Part shown: one piece after another, positions 9,732 through 19,500 of the stretch
Numbering within the stretch: position 1 is the first letter of the stretch
How the letters are laid out: every line of letters begins with the position of its first letter
The notes under the pieces: model-generated
Seen by the model: only the letters and a program-made list of their open reading frames with translations
Database searches by the model: none
What the model was told of the DNA's origin: nothing
Program-made: the position numbers and the translations under genes
Origin: Hungatella sp. UBA3048
Lineage (GTDB): Bacteria; Bacillota; Clostridia; Lachnospirales; Lachnospiraceae
Assembly: GCA_002367105.1 (NCBI GenBank)
Contig: DFCS01000049.1
Coordinates: 38,167-102,166 of the forward strand
DNA length: 64,000 nucleotides
Direction of reading: 5' to 3'

Positions 9732-10673
9732 TTATAAAGTTCTTCTTTCTGTTTCCTGTTTTCTGGCGGCTTTAAGAGCCGTATCCAGCGCACTCATCTC
9801 CGGTATTCCGATCTCAGTGCCCGGCAGTCCTACCCGGACCTTCTCTTCCACCATACTCCGGATTATATCATTTTTAACAAGAACACTGCCCCAGAGCCAG
9901 AGATTCAGCTTGTCCTCAGGACCCTTTCCAGCCATCTTTGCTTTCGTATCCCGAATAAGCCCCCACAAGGCATCCCCGCATTCCCGGTGAATGCGAACGG
10001 CTTCATGATCACCAAGGGCTGCCGCCTGATATGCAAACAGGGATAATCTGGCGATCTCAGACTTTTCCATAAGATTGGCATTGATAAAATCATCTATTTT
10101 TTCCAGCGTATCAAGCCCTGTCTCCTTAATAATAAGTGGTGTAAGAACAGGACATTTGATTCGTCCGGACAGATCATCTCCTACTGCTTTTAAGGTCTTT
10201 AGCCCCATGTCAAATCCGCTTCCCTCGTCGCTGATGATGTGATTCCAGCCGCCGGTTCGATAGATACTTCCTTTTTTATCTCTCCCAAAGCATACCGAAC
10301 CGGTCCCTGATATGACTACCAAAGCCGGATCCTCTGTCATGTGAAGAAAAACCTCGCAGTCATTTAATACCAGCAGCCTTTCAGGAGGAAATCCCATCTC
10401 CTCAAAGCTGGACCTGCAATCATGTTCATCCGACGGAGAATCGATCCCGCTGGCCGCAACACAGATACCCAGGCAACAGCCCGGATCCAGATTTAGTTCT
10501 TTTAGAGCCGGGAGTACCAGATCCCGGTATCGAAGCCGGCTTTTCTCCGCTCCATCCGTATTGAGGCTGCAGCCCGGCGCCGTAAATTCTCCAAGTACCT
10601 CTCCATCCGAACCGCAGATTTTAAGTCTTCCATTGGTTCCGCCAATATCCAATCCTGCATAATATCCTTTCAT
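9732..10673 (-). CDS. BadF/BadG/BcrA/BcrD-type sugar kinase (GlcNAc kinase-like)
   Basis: This 313-residue member of the ASKHA fold begins with the phosphate-1 loop LDIGGTNGRLK and has a second phosphate loop VISGTGSVC followed by the GGW..DEGSG motif typical of N-acetylglucosamine kinases and BadF ATPases. The ATG at 10673 is preceded by GGAGGAGGG; an in-frame ATG 15 bases upstream has no such site. It is the last gene of the minus-strand sugar operon, 21 bases behind the putative acyltransferase, and probably phosphorylates the sugar imported by the upstream ABC transporter. The precise sugar is not known. Confidence 0.75.
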   Translation of the reverse strand: MKGYYAGLDIGGTNGRLKICGSDGEVLGEFTAPGCSLNTDGAEKSRLRYRDLVLPALKELNLDPGCCLGICVAASGIDSPSDEHDCRSSFEEMGFPPERLLVLNDCEVFLHMTEDPALVVISGTGSVCFGRDKKGSIYRTGGWNHIISDEGSGFDMGLKTLKAVGDDLSGRIKCPVLTPLIIKETGLDTLEKIDDFINANLMEKSEIARLSLFAYQAAALGDHEAVRIHRECGDALWGLIRDTKAKMAGKGPEDKLNLWLWGSVLVKNDIIRSMVEEKVRVGLPGTEIGIPEMSALDTALKAARKQETERRTL

Positions 10674-10694
10674 GATGCCCTCCTCCATTAGGTT

Positions 10695-11759
10695 TCATTT
10701 CCACGGCAGAAAGCCTGCTGTGGTAAACATCTCCTTCCCACCAAGAAGATATTTTTTTAACGAGATTTGCAGCGAAGTGCTGCATGGGTAATTCTCCAGT
10801 TTTTCCATAGAACAATCAAACCCCATAACCCGTTCCAGAATCTGGGGCTTTTCCACCTTTAATGGCATTTTGTAAAAGCGCTCCATAAAGCTTAAGATCC
10901 GGCTTTTCTCCGGCAGAACAGCCTTAAGATGAGGATCCAGAAGCCAGCTGTCACAGACCAGAAGGCTTCCTGTATAGTATTCTTTTGCCGTTTCCAAAGC
11001 AGAATCAAGTTTATCGGGAGAAAGGTCTGCTCCTTCCGGAATGTGAACTGCCACCGTCTTTTCTCCCGAAGCCAGTTTAAGCTCCCAGTCAGACAAATTA
11101 AGCGTTACTGCTTTCTCCATCTTAAGCAGTCCCTGCTTAAGATCCGGCGAAAAACCAGTCACTGTTTCTTTCAGAAAGCTTACATATGTTTCGGACTCCC
11201 TGTTAAATTTTCTGCCATTGGTCCCTGAAAAATAACCATCCTGGTCTACTTTATGGCCAGGACATGCCAAAGCCCTGTATTCTCCAGTCTTCCTGTTTTT
11301 AAAAATCAGGAAGGGAAATTCATAAGTCACCTCCTCAAACTGCAGGCTGCCAAACCGCAGCACCCTACCGGAAAGGGACCGGAACACCCACTCAATCTGA
11401 TCTAGACCCACCTTATCCCCATGGTATCTCCGGTAAACCTTGATCCAGATTTCAATATCCTTCATGGACTTCAGAAAAACCCATTCCGGGATCCCCTGAT
11501 TTTTAAATTCTACAATAACATCCGGCAGCATCCAGTCTATATAAACGACCGGAAGCAAATAAGCCTCCAGATTCAGCATCTTCGCATGCCGGATTCCCAG
11601 TTCTACCGCCTCTGCGGCATGTTCCGGGTCCTTTCTTTTCAGCAGAAGCTCCTTGCACCATGTGTAATTGCTCATAAAAAAGGGATAACTGCGGAAAACG
11701 GCGGATGCAGAAGCAACCGCCTTTTGAGTATCTTCACTAAATATATTGTGTCTTATCAT
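10695..11759 (-). CDS. Putative acyltransferase (GNAT-like C-terminal domain)
   Basis: The 354-residue soluble protein resembles the two-domain family with an N-acyltransferase N-terminal helical domain followed by a GNAT-like C-terminal domain, as judged by the helical first 150 residues and the later segment around HIPEGADLSPDKL. No catalytic residue could be assigned with confidence. Its start overlaps the 3' end of the 812-residue gene by 23 bases, so the two are probably translated together. Within a sugar operon it may acylate or deacylate a carbohydrate, but this is inference. It could equally be an unrelated uncharacterised fold. Confidence 0.5.
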   Translation of the reverse strand: MIRHNIFSEDTQKAVASASAVFRSYPFFMSNYTWCKELLLKRKDPEHAAEAVELGIRHAKMLNLEAYLLPVVYIDWMLPDVIVEFKNQGIPEWVFLKSMKDIEIWIKVYRRYHGDKVGLDQIEWVFRSLSGRVLRFGSLQFEEVTYEFPFLIFKNRKTGEYRALACPGHKVDQDGYFSGTNGRKFNRESETYVSFLKETVTGFSPDLKQGLLKMEKAVTLNLSDWELKLASGEKTVAVHIPEGADLSPDKLDSALETAKEYYTGSLLVCDSWLLDPHLKAVLPEKSRILSFMERFYKMPLKVEKPQILERVMGFDCSMEKLENYPCSTSLQISLKKYLLGGKEMFTTAGFLPWK

Positions 11760-14175
11760 GATTTTCCATAAACCTCACTATTAACCCTCCTGCTGTGAGT
11801 ACACGGTCCTTTTCATTAAATTCAGGCCGCAAGCTTTCCGCATAAACCGCAAACTCATCCAGGGATTTAAAATCATGGCTGCTTCCGCATACGCAAAAGT
11901 ATGCCATATCATCTCCATAGGTCCTGTATTCACAATCAAACAGCTGGTCATCAACAGGTTCCATCACGCCGCTGCACCAAAGAGCGGCAAATCCATTCTT
12001 CTGCCTGCCCAAAAGCCAATGATCCCGGATCATGACCTCCTGAAATTTGGGAGCCGGGAAATAGGCATGGGTAAAATGGATTGGATGATCCTTAGGTATG
12101 TGATAAACTGCTCCCAGAAGATTCCCTTTCTGAGCCAGAGCCGGCATCACTCCGTTTCCATACCAGAAGCCCGGCCTCATGGAACTGGAGTCACAGGTTC
12201 CTCCCGGATGGTTGGTGAACAGATCCGTCTCCTTATCCAGCGCAGCATACCACATGTGCTGCTGGTAACCGTATACTCCCGGTTCAAAGCAGGTGGTTCC
12301 GTGGAATCTTTCATTGAGAGACTTGGTATATTCACAGGTTGTAGGATCTGCATCCGGATCCAGAGTTAAATTTTTCCAGCGCTCAAAGCCCGGATCCAGT
12401 CTAGGGGACTGAACTGAGGTCATACAGTATTCCGGGGTCTTTTTCAGACAGATCAGGGCATTTCCCGTAGAATAGCTTTCATCTGCCGGTTCTTCCATAA
12501 GCTGTGTCAAACCGGCCGGCAGCCGGTATCTGCTGCTGGCATAAAAGCCCAGCCAGCCTTCTCCAAAGGAATAAGGGACTTCTGGATTGATTAAATTCAT
12601 CAGTGCCTGTGCCCCCTGTTCAAAGGGATGGACCACTTCCCGGTATACACGTCCCATGGGAGCGATAATAACCCCATCGCAGGTGTGGCGGCAGAGCATT
12701 TCTAAAAGGCGGTCCGTAATTTTTGCAGCACGTGCAGAGATCTCCGGCTCCGAATAATCAATGACATTTAACAGAGCGGCAAAGGTGACGCACATATAAA
12801 CGGTGCTTAAGAATTCTTCAAAGCCGTGTTCTTCCACGTCCTCCAGCCAGCGCTCCACCTTGGCCTTTCCTGCTTTCGAAAGCTCCCTTCCGGTCATTTC
12901 CGCGCGAGGGAAGTAATCATCCGGATACATTTCCCCTGCATTCATGGCACAGGTATAGAACATCAGGGAATGATTCTCGCTCCAGAAGCACATGGCATCG
13001 GAGCCTTTCTGGTCCATCCAGTACCTCCAGTTAAGAAGTACCTCTTTTACCCGTTTTGCCATGCTTTCACCCACCGGATAATTCTTTAAATACCGGATCA
13101 GGCCGCACACCAGGAAGTCCGAGCAGTCATACCGGCTTTCGATCTGGTCAAGGGTCTCGTAAAGCAGGTCATTATCCCTTCCATCTTCCATGCCAAGGGC
13201 TTTCCTTGCAAGGATGTTGGAAATGGAAAAGCCAAACTTGTCTCCTCTGGATAAGCTTTCCGCATTCCCAATCCTGCGGAAAATGGCACCCCTGTTTTCT
13301 TCAAAGTTCTTTCCATCTGAATACACCGGCTTCTGGGCCAGAATGTTCTCTACCTTTCTGGTAAGAACGGCATGTTCCTTTCGGACGCTTACCAAAATCA
13401 CTCCAGGCTTTTCTTCGTCTAAGACCACTTTATCCCTGCCGCTGATCTCCTGCCACTCCTTCCGGCTCTTAACCTGAGCAAAATCAGGGCTCTGGCTGTC
13501 ATAAGCCAGCCAGGTTCCATGGGGGGCATTTCCTTCATAGGTCATAACAGAATCCCGTATACGGAGGGAACTAAGCCAGTTCTCCGTGCGGACCAGTTCA
13601 TCGGTTTTTTCACTATCCGGAAGAACAACGGTAATATCAGACGTATGATTAAGGATCTGGATTCCGAATAAGGTTCTGGTATCCCGGACGCCAAGGGTCT
13701 GAAGGCTGACGTAGATCTGGTTGATGCCTTTCTTTAACTGAAGCTCCATGGTCTCTTTCCGAATGGGTTTGTATACCGGCGGGTCCATATGGCACATAGG
13801 TTCCCCGTTGCACCAGACATCCACTGCGGCATAAGACCATACAACAGCCTTTACCGTCAAATCCCTCTCAGCCAGAATTCCGGTAACTGCATCAAGCTCC
13901 ACCTTCTGAAGGGTGGAATAAAAGGTGCTTTCATCTACAAACCAGTTTCCATATTGGTAATAGTATCTCCATGGCATACCAAGCCGGCTGGTTTCTCCCA
14001 AAGCCACAGGCCCTTCCGGAAGGACCATGCTTTTGTCTGCCACCAAGGATCTTAAATATTTCTCATAGCGCAGCTGGTTGTCATCGGTTTCATGATTGAT
14101 AAAATCCGTTTCTCTTGGGCCGGATACCAGGTAATTGGTAAGAAAGCCCGATCTGTTTAAATGTAATTTTTCCAT
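11737..14175 (-). CDS. Uncharacterised 812-residue protein, possible carbohydrate-active enzyme
   Basis: I do not recognise the family. There is no signal peptide, so it should be cytosolic. The first 180 residues look like beta-sandwich modules (for example VVWSYAAVDVWCNGEP followed by LKKGINQIYVSL, a pattern seen in galactose-binding-like domains). Residues of about 320-560 look mainly alpha-helical, as in alpha/alpha toroid hydrolases and lyases, and the C-terminal quarter is rich in Trp, Tyr and His. It follows the MalG-type permease by 4 bases and overlaps the next gene by 23. The position behind a CUT1 importer suggests a cytosolic glycosidase, phosphorylase or lyase acting on the imported oligosaccharide. 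Confidence 0.45.
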   Translation of the reverse strand: MEKLHLNRSGFLTNYLVSGPRETDFINHETDDNQLRYEKYLRSLVADKSMVLPEGPVALGETSRLGMPWRYYYQYGNWFVDESTFYSTLQKVELDAVTGILAERDLTVKAVVWSYAAVDVWCNGEPMCHMDPPVYKPIRKETMELQLKKGINQIYVSLQTLGVRDTRTLFGIQILNHTSDITVVLPDSEKTDELVRTENWLSSLRIRDSVMTYEGNAPHGTWLAYDSQSPDFAQVKSRKEWQEISGRDKVVLDEEKPGVILVSVRKEHAVLTRKVENILAQKPVYSDGKNFEENRGAIFRRIGNAESLSRGDKFGFSISNILARKALGMEDGRDNDLLYETLDQIESRYDCSDFLVCGLIRYLKNYPVGESMAKRVKEVLLNWRYWMDQKGSDAMCFWSENHSLMFYTCAMNAGEMYPDDYFPRAEMTGRELSKAGKAKVERWLEDVEEHGFEEFLSTVYMCVTFAALLNVIDYSEPEISARAAKITDRLLEMLCRHTCDGVIIAPMGRVYREVVHPFEQGAQALMNLINPEVPYSFGEGWLGFYASSRYRLPAGLTQLMEEPADESYSTGNALICLKKTPEYCMTSVQSPRLDPGFERWKNLTLDPDADPTTCEYTKSLNERFHGTTCFEPGVYGYQQHMWYAALDKETDLFTNHPGGTCDSSSMRPGFWYGNGVMPALAQKGNLLGAVYHIPKDHPIHFTHAYFPAPKFQEVMIRDHWLLGRQKNGFAALWCSGVMEPVDDQLFDCEYRTYGDDMAYFCVCGSSHDFKSLDEFAVYAESLRPEFNEKDRVLTAGGLIVRFMENHDKTQYI

Positions 14176-14179
14176 CTTC

Positions 14180-15046
14180 TTATCCCTTTACCGCGCCAGC
14201 AGTCAACCCGCTCATGAAGTAGCGGCTGGTGCACATATAAATGACTATGATCGGTATGATTGAAATTGTAGAGCCTGCAAACATCAGGTTCCATGCAGCC
14301 GTTCCGTCTCCGCTGTTCTTTAACATGACAACACCCACAGTCAGAGGGCGGAGCTTGTCGTTGGACATGGTGAACACCAGCGGCATGATGTATTCATTCC
14401 AGCCGGTACGGAACGAAAGGAGTCCAATGGTCGCAATGACCGGTTTTAAAAGTGGTAATATTATTTTATAATAAATCTGGAAAAAAGTACAGCCATCTAA
14501 TTTGGCCGCCTCATCAAGTTCCTTGGATATGGTATTCATAAATCCACGTACCAGGAAAATGTAGGTTGCCTGTCCCATACCAGTGGAAATCAGGATTATG
14601 CTCAGAAGTGAGGTGTTCATTTTCACCTTCACAGCAAGCTCAAACAAGGGCCTTAAGCTTACGCTTCCCACGTTGACAAACATAAAGGCCACAAAAATGC
14701 TGTACAATAATTCTTTTCCTTTGAATTTTTTTCTTGCGAACACGTATCCGGCCATGGTCGTTGTCAGGATGGATAATACCATGACACCAAGACTTATCAT
14801 AAGGCTGTTCACAGTATAGACCGCGAAATTGGCCTTTTCCCAGGCCTGCTTGTAGTTATCAAAGATAAATGTTTTAGGCAGAATGTCAGTGCCTCCTAAA
14901 AGCAGTTCATTGTTTGCCTTAAAAGATCCCAGTATAATGTAGATAACCGGGTAAAGGGTGATCAGCGAAATAACCAGGAGAAGCAGGAACAGAAGGCTTC
15001 GCATTACTTTTGTCTTTTTTGAATATACGGTATGTGTCTTTTCCAT
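14180..15046 (-). CDS. CUT1 sugar ABC transporter permease (MalG type)
   Basis: The 288-residue permease has six predicted membrane segments and the EAA loop near LDEAAKLDGCTFFQIYYKI. The ATG at 15046 is preceded by AAGGAGG and starts a typical charged N-terminus; the upstream in-frame extension overlaps the previous gene and is unlikely. It pairs with the MalF-type permease 10 bases upstream. Together with the upstream lipoprotein they form an importer whose ATPase is not encoded here, so it probably borrows a shared MsmK-like ATPase. Confidence 0.92.
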   Translation of the reverse strand: MEKTHTVYSKKTKVMRSLLFLLLLVISLITLYPVIYIILGSFKANNELLLGGTDILPKTFIFDNYKQAWEKANFAVYTVNSLMISLGVMVLSILTTTMAGYVFARKKFKGKELLYSIFVAFMFVNVGSVSLRPLFELAVKVKMNTSLLSIILISTGMGQATYIFLVRGFMNTISKELDEAAKLDGCTFFQIYYKIILPLLKPVIATIGLLSFRTGWNEYIMPLVFTMSNDKLRPLTVGVVMLKNSGDGTAAWNLMFAGSTISIIPIIVIYMCTSRYFMSGLTAGAVKG

Positions 15047-15056
15047 ATCTGCCTCC

Positions 15057-15977
15057 TTAAACCACATCATCCAGTTTTCTTGCAAGGTACATGTAAACGG
15101 CTGTGATCACGCCGATAATAAGAGCCGCCATAATACTGAGTACGGTTGCATAACCGATCTGGGGCGTTGTCTGTGAACCGAATATCAGCTTATAAATATA
15201 GGTGAACATTACCTCAGATCTGCTGTTTGGTCCTCCATTGGTAAGTACAAGGATCGATTCATAATCCTTTAGTGCCGTAGTAATAGCCAGCATTAAAATA
15301 ACCTTTAACACAGGGCTCAGCATGGGCAGGGTGATATAAAAGAATGACTGTACCCCATTTGCCCCATCCATCTTGCAGCTTTCGTATATTTCTTCCGGAA
15401 TGCTGGAAAGACCTGACATGAACAGAATCATATAGTTTCCGAAACCGCCCCATACCGCTACGATAATAATGGAAATCATAACGATGGAGGCGCTTCCCAG
15501 CCAGTCAATGGGGGAATGGATCATTCCGATTTTCTGCAGATAAGCATTCAATACGCCGTTGTATACGGCAAATATAAAGCCGAATATAAGGCTGTAAACG
15601 GCGGAGCTAATGACCGTAGGCATGAAATAAATCCCACGGAAGATTCCGCTTCCCTTGATCTTCTGGTTCAGCAAAACAGCAAGAAGCAGGGATAAGGGTA
15701 TGATGATGATCAACTTCATCACAGCATATTCAAAGGTATGAAGGACGCTGCGCCAGAAAACGGCATCCTGAAACATTCTGGTAAAGTTTTTAAATCCTAT
15801 ATAGTAAGCTGTAAATCCGTTGTAATCATAGAAAATATATCGGAAAAGCCAGCAGAAAGGATAGATGGATATCACCACCAGCAGAAACACTGCCGGAAGC
15901 AGCATGAAAACAGAAGCAAAATCCCCCCTGCTGCCTGCCTGTTTCAATCGCTCCGCAAAGCTTAATTTTTCTTTCAT
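15057..15977 (-). CDS. CUT1 sugar ABC transporter permease (MalF/LplB type)
   Basis: The 306-residue polytopic protein has six hydrophobic segments and an EAA motif near IPEEIYESCKMDGANGVQ. The ATG at 15977 is preferred over an in-frame GTG at 15989 because AAGGTG lies about 9 bases ahead of the ATG. It sits between the binding lipoprotein gene and the second permease gene in the same minus-strand operon. Confidence 0.92.
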   Translation of the reverse strand: MKEKLSFAERLKQAGSRGDFASVFMLLPAVFLLVVISIYPFCWLFRYIFYDYNGFTAYYIGFKNFTRMFQDAVFWRSVLHTFEYAVMKLIIIIPLSLLLAVLLNQKIKGSGIFRGIYFMPTVISSAVYSLIFGFIFAVYNGVLNAYLQKIGMIHSPIDWLGSASIVMISIIIVAVWGGFGNYMILFMSGLSSIPEEIYESCKMDGANGVQSFFYITLPMLSPVLKVILMLAITTALKDYESILVLTNGGPNSRSEVMFTYIYKLIFGSQTTPQIGYATVLSIMAALIIGVITAVYMYLARKLDDVV

Positions 15978-16050
15978 GAGTCGTATCACCTTTCTTTAAA
16001 ACAGGGGCTGCTTTTAGTTTATCTAAAAACAGCCCCTCTGCTCTCTGCAC

Positions 16051-17478
16051 TTATTTGTCTAAGTACTCAATAGTTCCTGCATTTGGATGCATCGGGTCAA
16101 AGTCCTTGATGATAAGTCTCTTAATCTTGCCCATGCTTACATCATTGTCAAGCGCCTCGTTGTATCTCTTGTTTAAATCTTTGATCGCATCGTCAGCACT
16201 GACATTGCCTAAGATCGCATTCCAAAGAGTTGCAACATAATCATCACCCTGGATAGCGACAGCCGGTACTGCCGGATACACGCTTTCGTAGTCCTGCAAT
16301 TTGAAATCTGCCAGTCTGCCGGTCTTAGAGGAATCGATCGCACTGCTCATATAGCTGGAGATCGGAAGGCAATAGCCGCCTTCTAAGTAGCCTTTTAAGA
16401 AATCTTCGCTGGAAAAGAACTTAATAACTTCCCATGCAGCGTCTTTGTTCTTGGAAGAAGAAAGCATCATGTACCCCTTCTGAGGCTGAATGGTTAAAGC
16501 GCCCTTTACTTCTCCATCAAGAGTCGGAACAGTGGATACTCCCCAATCAAATTTAGTAACCGGGAACTGGTCGGTAAACACGCCTGCTTCCTGAGATGCA
16601 TTGCCCCAGAGAGCAAATGCACCCTCTGCAAACTGTGCTCTCATGGCGTCTACGCCCTGGGATACGGATCCTGGAAGAACGCTGTTATCTTTAAAGAACT
16701 GGTTGGTCTTTTCGATCACCGGTTTATAACCGTCAAAATTGAACGCACCATTCTTATAATCATAACGGTAGATACCGCTTGTCTCACAGGTACCTTCAAT
16801 CCATCTGATGAAGGGGACGCTTGAGGTAAAGGAAACACCGTAGTTTTTCCCACCGCCGTTTTCCGTTACCTTCTTAGCCAGATCAATGACACCATCTAAG
16901 GTATCCGGGAATTCCGTAACGCCTGCTGCTTCCACCAAAGCCTTGTTGTACTCCATTCTTACACCGCTTCTCATGCCTGTTGGAATCCAGTATACGTTGC
17001 CGTCAATCATGTCGATTCCTTCATACTGAAGTTTGCTGGCCTCGGTCACCTTCTCATAATCAGCATCTGTAATTCTATCATTTAAGGGCTCCAGGATTTT
17101 TGCATCTGCAAAGGTCTTTAAATCAAAACCGCTCTGGCCTGCACTGATCCCTGCAATATCAGGTGCCGTGCCGGAGGAATATGCCATGGAAAGCATATTT
17201 GCGTAATCATCTGTTACCACAGTCATCTCGATCTTGATGCCCTTGTCATTGGTCTCATTGAATTCGTTGATCTTCTGATCTACGTATTCGGAGTCATGGC
17301 GGTCATTGGTCCAGACCTTAATCACGGTTTCCCCTGCTGAAGCAGCTTTTGTGCCCTCCCCTTCTGCCTGATTCTGCGCTGAAGTTGTGCCGGCCGTACC
17401 TCCTCCGCCGGAACAACCGGTCAGTGCTGCAGCAGCCAGAACACCTGCCATCATAAAACTCAAAGCTCTTTTTTTCAT
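16051..17478 (-). CDS. Sugar-binding extracellular lipoprotein (family 1 solute-binding protein)
   Basis: The 475-residue product starts with a lipoprotein signal ending in the lipobox ALTGC at about residue 22, followed by a Gly/Ser-rich linker, and matches CUT1 binding proteins in length. The ATG at 17478 is preceded by AAAGGAGAAAG; the longer open frame upstream crosses the promoter and is not used. It is the first gene of the transport operon and lies just behind the terminator of the yesNM unit, so it probably has its own YesN-controlled promoter. Confidence 0.92.
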   Translation of the reverse strand: MKKRALSFMMAGVLAAAALTGCSGGGGTAGTTSAQNQAEGEGTKAASAGETVIKVWTNDRHDSEYVDQKINEFNETNDKGIKIEMTVVTDDYANMLSMAYSSGTAPDIAGISAGQSGFDLKTFADAKILEPLNDRITDADYEKVTEASKLQYEGIDMIDGNVYWIPTGMRSGVRMEYNKALVEAAGVTEFPDTLDGVIDLAKKVTENGGGKNYGVSFTSSVPFIRWIEGTCETSGIYRYDYKNGAFNFDGYKPVIEKTNQFFKDNSVLPGSVSQGVDAMRAQFAEGAFALWGNASQEAGVFTDQFPVTKFDWGVSTVPTLDGEVKGALTIQPQKGYMMLSSSKNKDAAWEVIKFFSSEDFLKGYLEGGYCLPISSYMSSAIDSSKTGRLADFKLQDYESVYPAVPAVAIQGDDYVATLWNAILGNVSADDAIKDLNKRYNEALDNDVSMGKIKRLIIKDFDPMHPNAGTIEYLDK

Positions 17479-17627
17479 AACTTTCTCCTTTCCAAACTTA
17501 TTATAACGTATTTGCCTTGATGCTACTATTTTAACCATTTCAGCTTTATTATGACATGGCATTTTCCATGATTCATGTAACACTTTTAAACATTGTACCG
17601 CTGCAAACAGCCAAATGATAATAAAAG

Positions 17628-17668
17628 GAGGTATCCCGCAGGCCCTTAACCGGCATTGGGGATACCTC
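17628..17668 (-). terminator. Terminator ending the retron RT-yesN-yesM unit
   Basis: On the minus strand, GAGGTATCCC (from 17668) pairs with GGGATACCTC (to 17628) and is followed by CTTTTATTA. It lies between yesM and the binding-protein gene and separates the two transcription units. Confidence 0.75.
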
Positions 17669-17679
17669 ACTTTTGCTTC

Positions 17680-19485
17680 TTATTTTCCGGGAATGCGGAT
17701 CACCACACTATTCCTGTAATATGGAATGGTCTGAAAATCCATCTCCGCTTCTCCGTAATAGATTTTTAATCTTGTATAAACATTATGAAGCCCGATATGA
17801 TGGCCGCCTTCCGGTTCATTCCGGTAAATGGTGTCACGGGCTTTATCTATATCAATGCCGCAGCCATTATCAGTGACTTCAATGTAAATCCAGTCCTCTT
17901 TCCGGTAAAAATGAACATCAATGGAAGGAATGCACACCGCCTCCCCCCACTTCTCATCCCGAAAGCCATGCTTAATGGAGTTTTCCACAAGGGGCTGTAA
18001 GATCAATTTGAGAATCCGGTACTCATTAAGCTCCTCCTCCACATAGGACTGGAAGGAAATAGACTTATTAGTCCTGTGGTTCATGATATTGATGTAAGCT
18101 TCCACATGGGCGATTTCATTTCTGACCATGATAAGCTCATCCCCATAGTTCAGACCAATCCGCATAAAGGTCCCAAGGTTATTGATCATGGACGATGCCA
18201 CCAGAGTGTGGTTGTTCAGCACTTCAAGGTTGATGCCTTCCAGTGTATTGTAAAGCAGATGAGGATTAATCTGTTCTGCCAGAAGCTGTATCTCCAGCTG
18301 GTATTTCTCATGCTCATCCTCCTTGATCTGGCTGATTTGGGACTGAATAGTACTGTGCATGGAATTGACCGCTGCATTCAATTGTCCAATTTCATCATCG
18401 TATTTTGTTTCATAAGGCTCATCATATTGATTCTCCTTGATCTGCCGGATGCTTTCCATAAGCCGCTCCAGAGGCGAGGTGATAAACTTAGACAAAAGAG
18501 CGGAAAATGCCACGGAAAATATCAGACCGGCGCCGCCCATTAAGACGATGAATTGATTCATGGCAGCGATCTTCCTGTTTAAAGATTCTTTCGAAAGAAC
18601 GCTGATCAGCTGAAGGTCCGAAAAAGGAAGCATCTGGGAATAAACCACATTGTCCGTCAAATCCGCGATCTGGCGGATCTGGGTGTCCTTATTATTTTCC
18701 TTTACTCCCCGGATAAAATCCTGGCTTTCTAATACCATTCTCATGGACTGGGGATTTTTAAGGCTGATGTTATTCCCCCTGGAATCCACCACAAAATAAG
18801 AGCGTTCAAAATAATTGGCATTGGATAAGGACAGCCTGCTTTGAAATTTCTGCAGATTTAACAAGACTACCAGTCTGGTGGCTACTTCTTCTCCCTTTGT
18901 GGTGATCACCACATTATCACCGGGAATCAGCGTTGATAAGGGAATCACAATGGGAATCACGTCCTGCTGCTGCAAAAAAGGGCTCTGGCAGTTAGGAAGC
19001 CAGGTGATTTCATCAATGGTTCCATAATCAGCCAGGAAATCGGATAAGTTTTTCTCCGGTCTCACCCCATAAGCATATACCGTATTGCAGGTTCCATCCT
19101 TATTGACCATAAACACAGACTCAATCATGCTGTTGCTGCTTATCAGGTTGATGAGCTGGACCTGAACCCCTTCCTGGTTTAAATAGTTGTTCTCATCCCG
19201 GCCGCTTACAACCACCCTTTGTATGGCAGGGGTGGAAGCAAAGCTGATAACATTGGTAAGCAAGGTATCATACATGTTATTTAAGGATTCCGAAATCACA
19301 TTCATGGTATCCTGCATCTGCATTTCCACTTCTTCATAATAGAGCTTGTTAAAATAACCTCTTGCAAAAATGCAAATAAAAATAGTAAGCATAATGTCAA
19401 TGCTGAACATGCAAATCCGGATTTTGGAAGCGATCTTCCTGTCTCCAATGAATTTAAAAACCGTTTCTTTTAACCGTTTTATCAT
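17680..19485 (-). CDS. YesM-type sensor histidine kinase
   Basis: The 601-residue kinase has a membrane segment near residues 20-42, an extracytoplasmic sensor of about 230 residues, a second membrane segment near 310, a HAMP-like linker, and the His_kinase (PF06580-type) block EQINPHLLYNTLEGI with the phospho-accepting His near residue 410. A C-terminal HATPase domain contains the N-box VENSIKHGF and VTDNGCGID. It lies 15 bases behind yesN and senses a sugar signal for the adjacent CUT1 transporter. The pairing YesM/YesN next to a lipoprotein-permease-permease set is a standard arrangement in Clostridia. Confidence 0.92.
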   Translation of the reverse strand: MIKRLKETVFKFIGDRKIASKIRICMFSIDIMLTIFICIFARGYFNKLYYEEVEMQMQDTMNVISESLNNMYDTLLTNVISFASTPAIQRVVVSGRDENNYLNQEGVQVQLINLISSNSMIESVFMVNKDGTCNTVYAYGVRPEKNLSDFLADYGTIDEITWLPNCQSPFLQQQDVIPIVIPLSTLIPGDNVVITTKGEEVATRLVVLLNLQKFQSRLSLSNANYFERSYFVVDSRGNNISLKNPQSMRMVLESQDFIRGVKENNKDTQIRQIADLTDNVVYSQMLPFSDLQLISVLSKESLNRKIAAMNQFIVLMGGAGLIFSVAFSALLSKFITSPLERLMESIRQIKENQYDEPYETKYDDEIGQLNAAVNSMHSTIQSQISQIKEDEHEKYQLEIQLLAEQINPHLLYNTLEGINLEVLNNHTLVASSMINNLGTFMRIGLNYGDELIMVRNEIAHVEAYINIMNHRTNKSISFQSYVEEELNEYRILKLILQPLVENSIKHGFRDEKWGEAVCIPSIDVHFYRKEDWIYIEVTDNGCGIDIDKARDTIYRNEPEGGHHIGLHNVYTRLKIYYGEAEMDFQTIPYYRNSVVIRIPGK

Positions 19486-19500
19486 ATCTGCCTTTCCAAA

